Shown piece after piece: positions 6,630 to 7,116 of a stretch of 7,116 bases of DNA. The notes beneath the pieces were generated by a model that was not told where the DNA came from, searched no databases, and saw nothing but the letters and a program-made list of their open reading frames with translations. The DNA is taken from positions 1 through 7,116 of the forward strand of contig JANYBE010000371.1 in NCBI GenBank assembly GCA_025360945.1, in the 5' to 3' direction. Source of the DNA: Rhizobacter sp. (GTDB lineage: Bacteria > Pseudomonadota > Gammaproteobacteria > Burkholderiales > Burkholderiaceae_C). Numbering within the stretch: the stretch's first letter is position 1; the number at the start of each line of letters is the position of its first letter. The position numbers were made by a program, and so were the translations under genes.

Positions 6630-7116
6630 TCATAGCCAGCGGTTTCGGGTCGCGTCGGCGAGCGTCAAGTCGAGGCAGCGGCGGATCAGCGCCATCATCT
6701 CGTCGATCTGCGCACGTGTGATCACCAGTGGTGGCGCGACGATCATTCGGTCGCCGACCGCGCGCATGATCAGCCCGTTGCCGAAGCAGTGGCCGCGGCA
6801 GAGCATACCGACCTCGAGCTTGTTGTCGAACAGCTCGCTGATGACCTTGTCCTTCACCAACTGCACCGCGCCCAGCAGGCCGCAGGTCTGCACCTCGCCG
6901 ACGAGTGGGTGGTCGGCCAGAGTCGCGAACTGTTGTGCGAGGTATGGCCCGGTGTCGTCGTGCACGGTCTCGACAATCCGATCGCGCTGCAACAGTCGAA
7001 TGTTGGCGAGCGCCACCGCGCACGCGACGGGGTGGCCCGAGTAGGTGTAGCCGTGGTTGAACTCGCCGCCTCGCTCGATCAGCACCTTGGCCACGCGCTC
7101 GCCGACCATCACGCCC
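6630..7116 (-). CDS. spuC: Class III PLP aminotransferase, SpuC-like putrescine-pyruvate aminotransferase (5' part outside window)
   Basis: This is the C-terminal 161 residues of a pyridoxal-phosphate aminotransferase whose first two-thirds, including the PLP-binding lysine, lie beyond the right edge. The visible part starts in the conserved GVMVGERV segment and continues with HGYTYSGHPVACAVAL (the class III SGHP motif). It then has GEVQTCGLLGAVQLVKDK, CRGHCFGNGLIMRAVGD and APPLVITRAQIDEM, ending with CLDLTLADA. These stretches closely match Pseudomonas SpuC as I remember it, more than GabT or ArgD. SpuC transfers an amino group of putrescine to pyruvate, giving 4-aminobutyraldehyde and alanine. 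Its position upstream of potF matches the spuC-spuD order in Pseudomonas. It ends 118 bases before potF, so it may be read from its own promoter outside the window. A relative acting on another diamine or omega-amino acid is possible. Confidence 0.87.
   Translation of the reverse strand, partial: GVMVGERVAKVLIERGGEFNHGYTYSGHPVACAVALANIRLLQRDRIVETVHDDTGPYLAQQFATLADHPLVGEVQTCGLLGAVQLVKDKVISELFDNKLEVGMLCRGHCFGNGLIMRAVGDRMIVAPPLVITRAQIDEMMALIRRCLDLTLADATRNRWL

Noticed and set aside
5639..6721. Plus-strand open frame of 360 codons opposite potF and the spuC end
   Set aside because: It is antisense to the complete PotF gene and crosses the promoter gap; composition is again that of a shadow frame.
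6723..6733. CACCA-G-TGGTG palindrome about 130 bases upstream of the sigma-54 promoter as an enhancer site
   Set aside because: The distance would suit an enhancer, but the arms are only 5 bases, the spacing does not fit NtrC, and the bases encode conserved aminotransferase residues.

Overview
The window is a single-direction (minus-strand) gene cluster for taking up and degrading polyamines, most likely putrescine. It is uniformly GC-rich, with tightly packed and partly overlapping genes, an ABC importer whose periplasmic binding protein carries a signal peptide, and an outer-membrane beta-barrel protein. This indicates a Gram-negative proteobacterium. The overall style suggests a betaproteobacterium of the Burkholderiales type, but that lineage call is inference from composition and protein style only.

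Reading in the direction of transcription, from high to low coordinates: the 3' part of a class III aminotransferase resembling Pseudomonas SpuC (right edge to 6630); a 118-base gap holding a near-perfect sigma-54 (-24/-12) promoter; the periplasmic binding protein PotF (6511-5390); the ATPase PotG (5377-4256); the two permeases PotH (4259-3336) and PotI (3339-2470); an outer-membrane barrel protein with an N-terminal coiled coil (2442-1051); and an aldehyde dehydrogenase of the PuuC/KauB type that runs off the left edge (1043-1). The potG/potH and potH/potI junctions are ATGA overlaps. The other junctions after potF are 7 to 27 bases, so potF through the dehydrogenase looks like one transcript.

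The genes make a coherent route. The barrel protein may pass the polyamine across the outer membrane (inference). PotF captures it in the periplasm and PotGHI import it. The SpuC-like aminotransferase would convert putrescine to 4-aminobutyraldehyde, and the aldehyde dehydrogenase would oxidise that to GABA. This is the transaminase route known from Pseudomonas, not the gamma-glutamylation route of E. coli. The sigma-54 promoter suggests control by a nitrogen- or carbon/nitrogen-responsive enhancer-binding protein.

The transport and catabolic enzymes are ordinary members of known families. The two points most worth a second look are the sigma-54 promoter between spuC and potF and the poorly characterised barrel protein built into the transporter operon. 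I see no tRNA, rRNA, insertion sequence, CRISPR array, phage gene or broken gene. The only gene-free stretch over 30 bases is 6512-6629.
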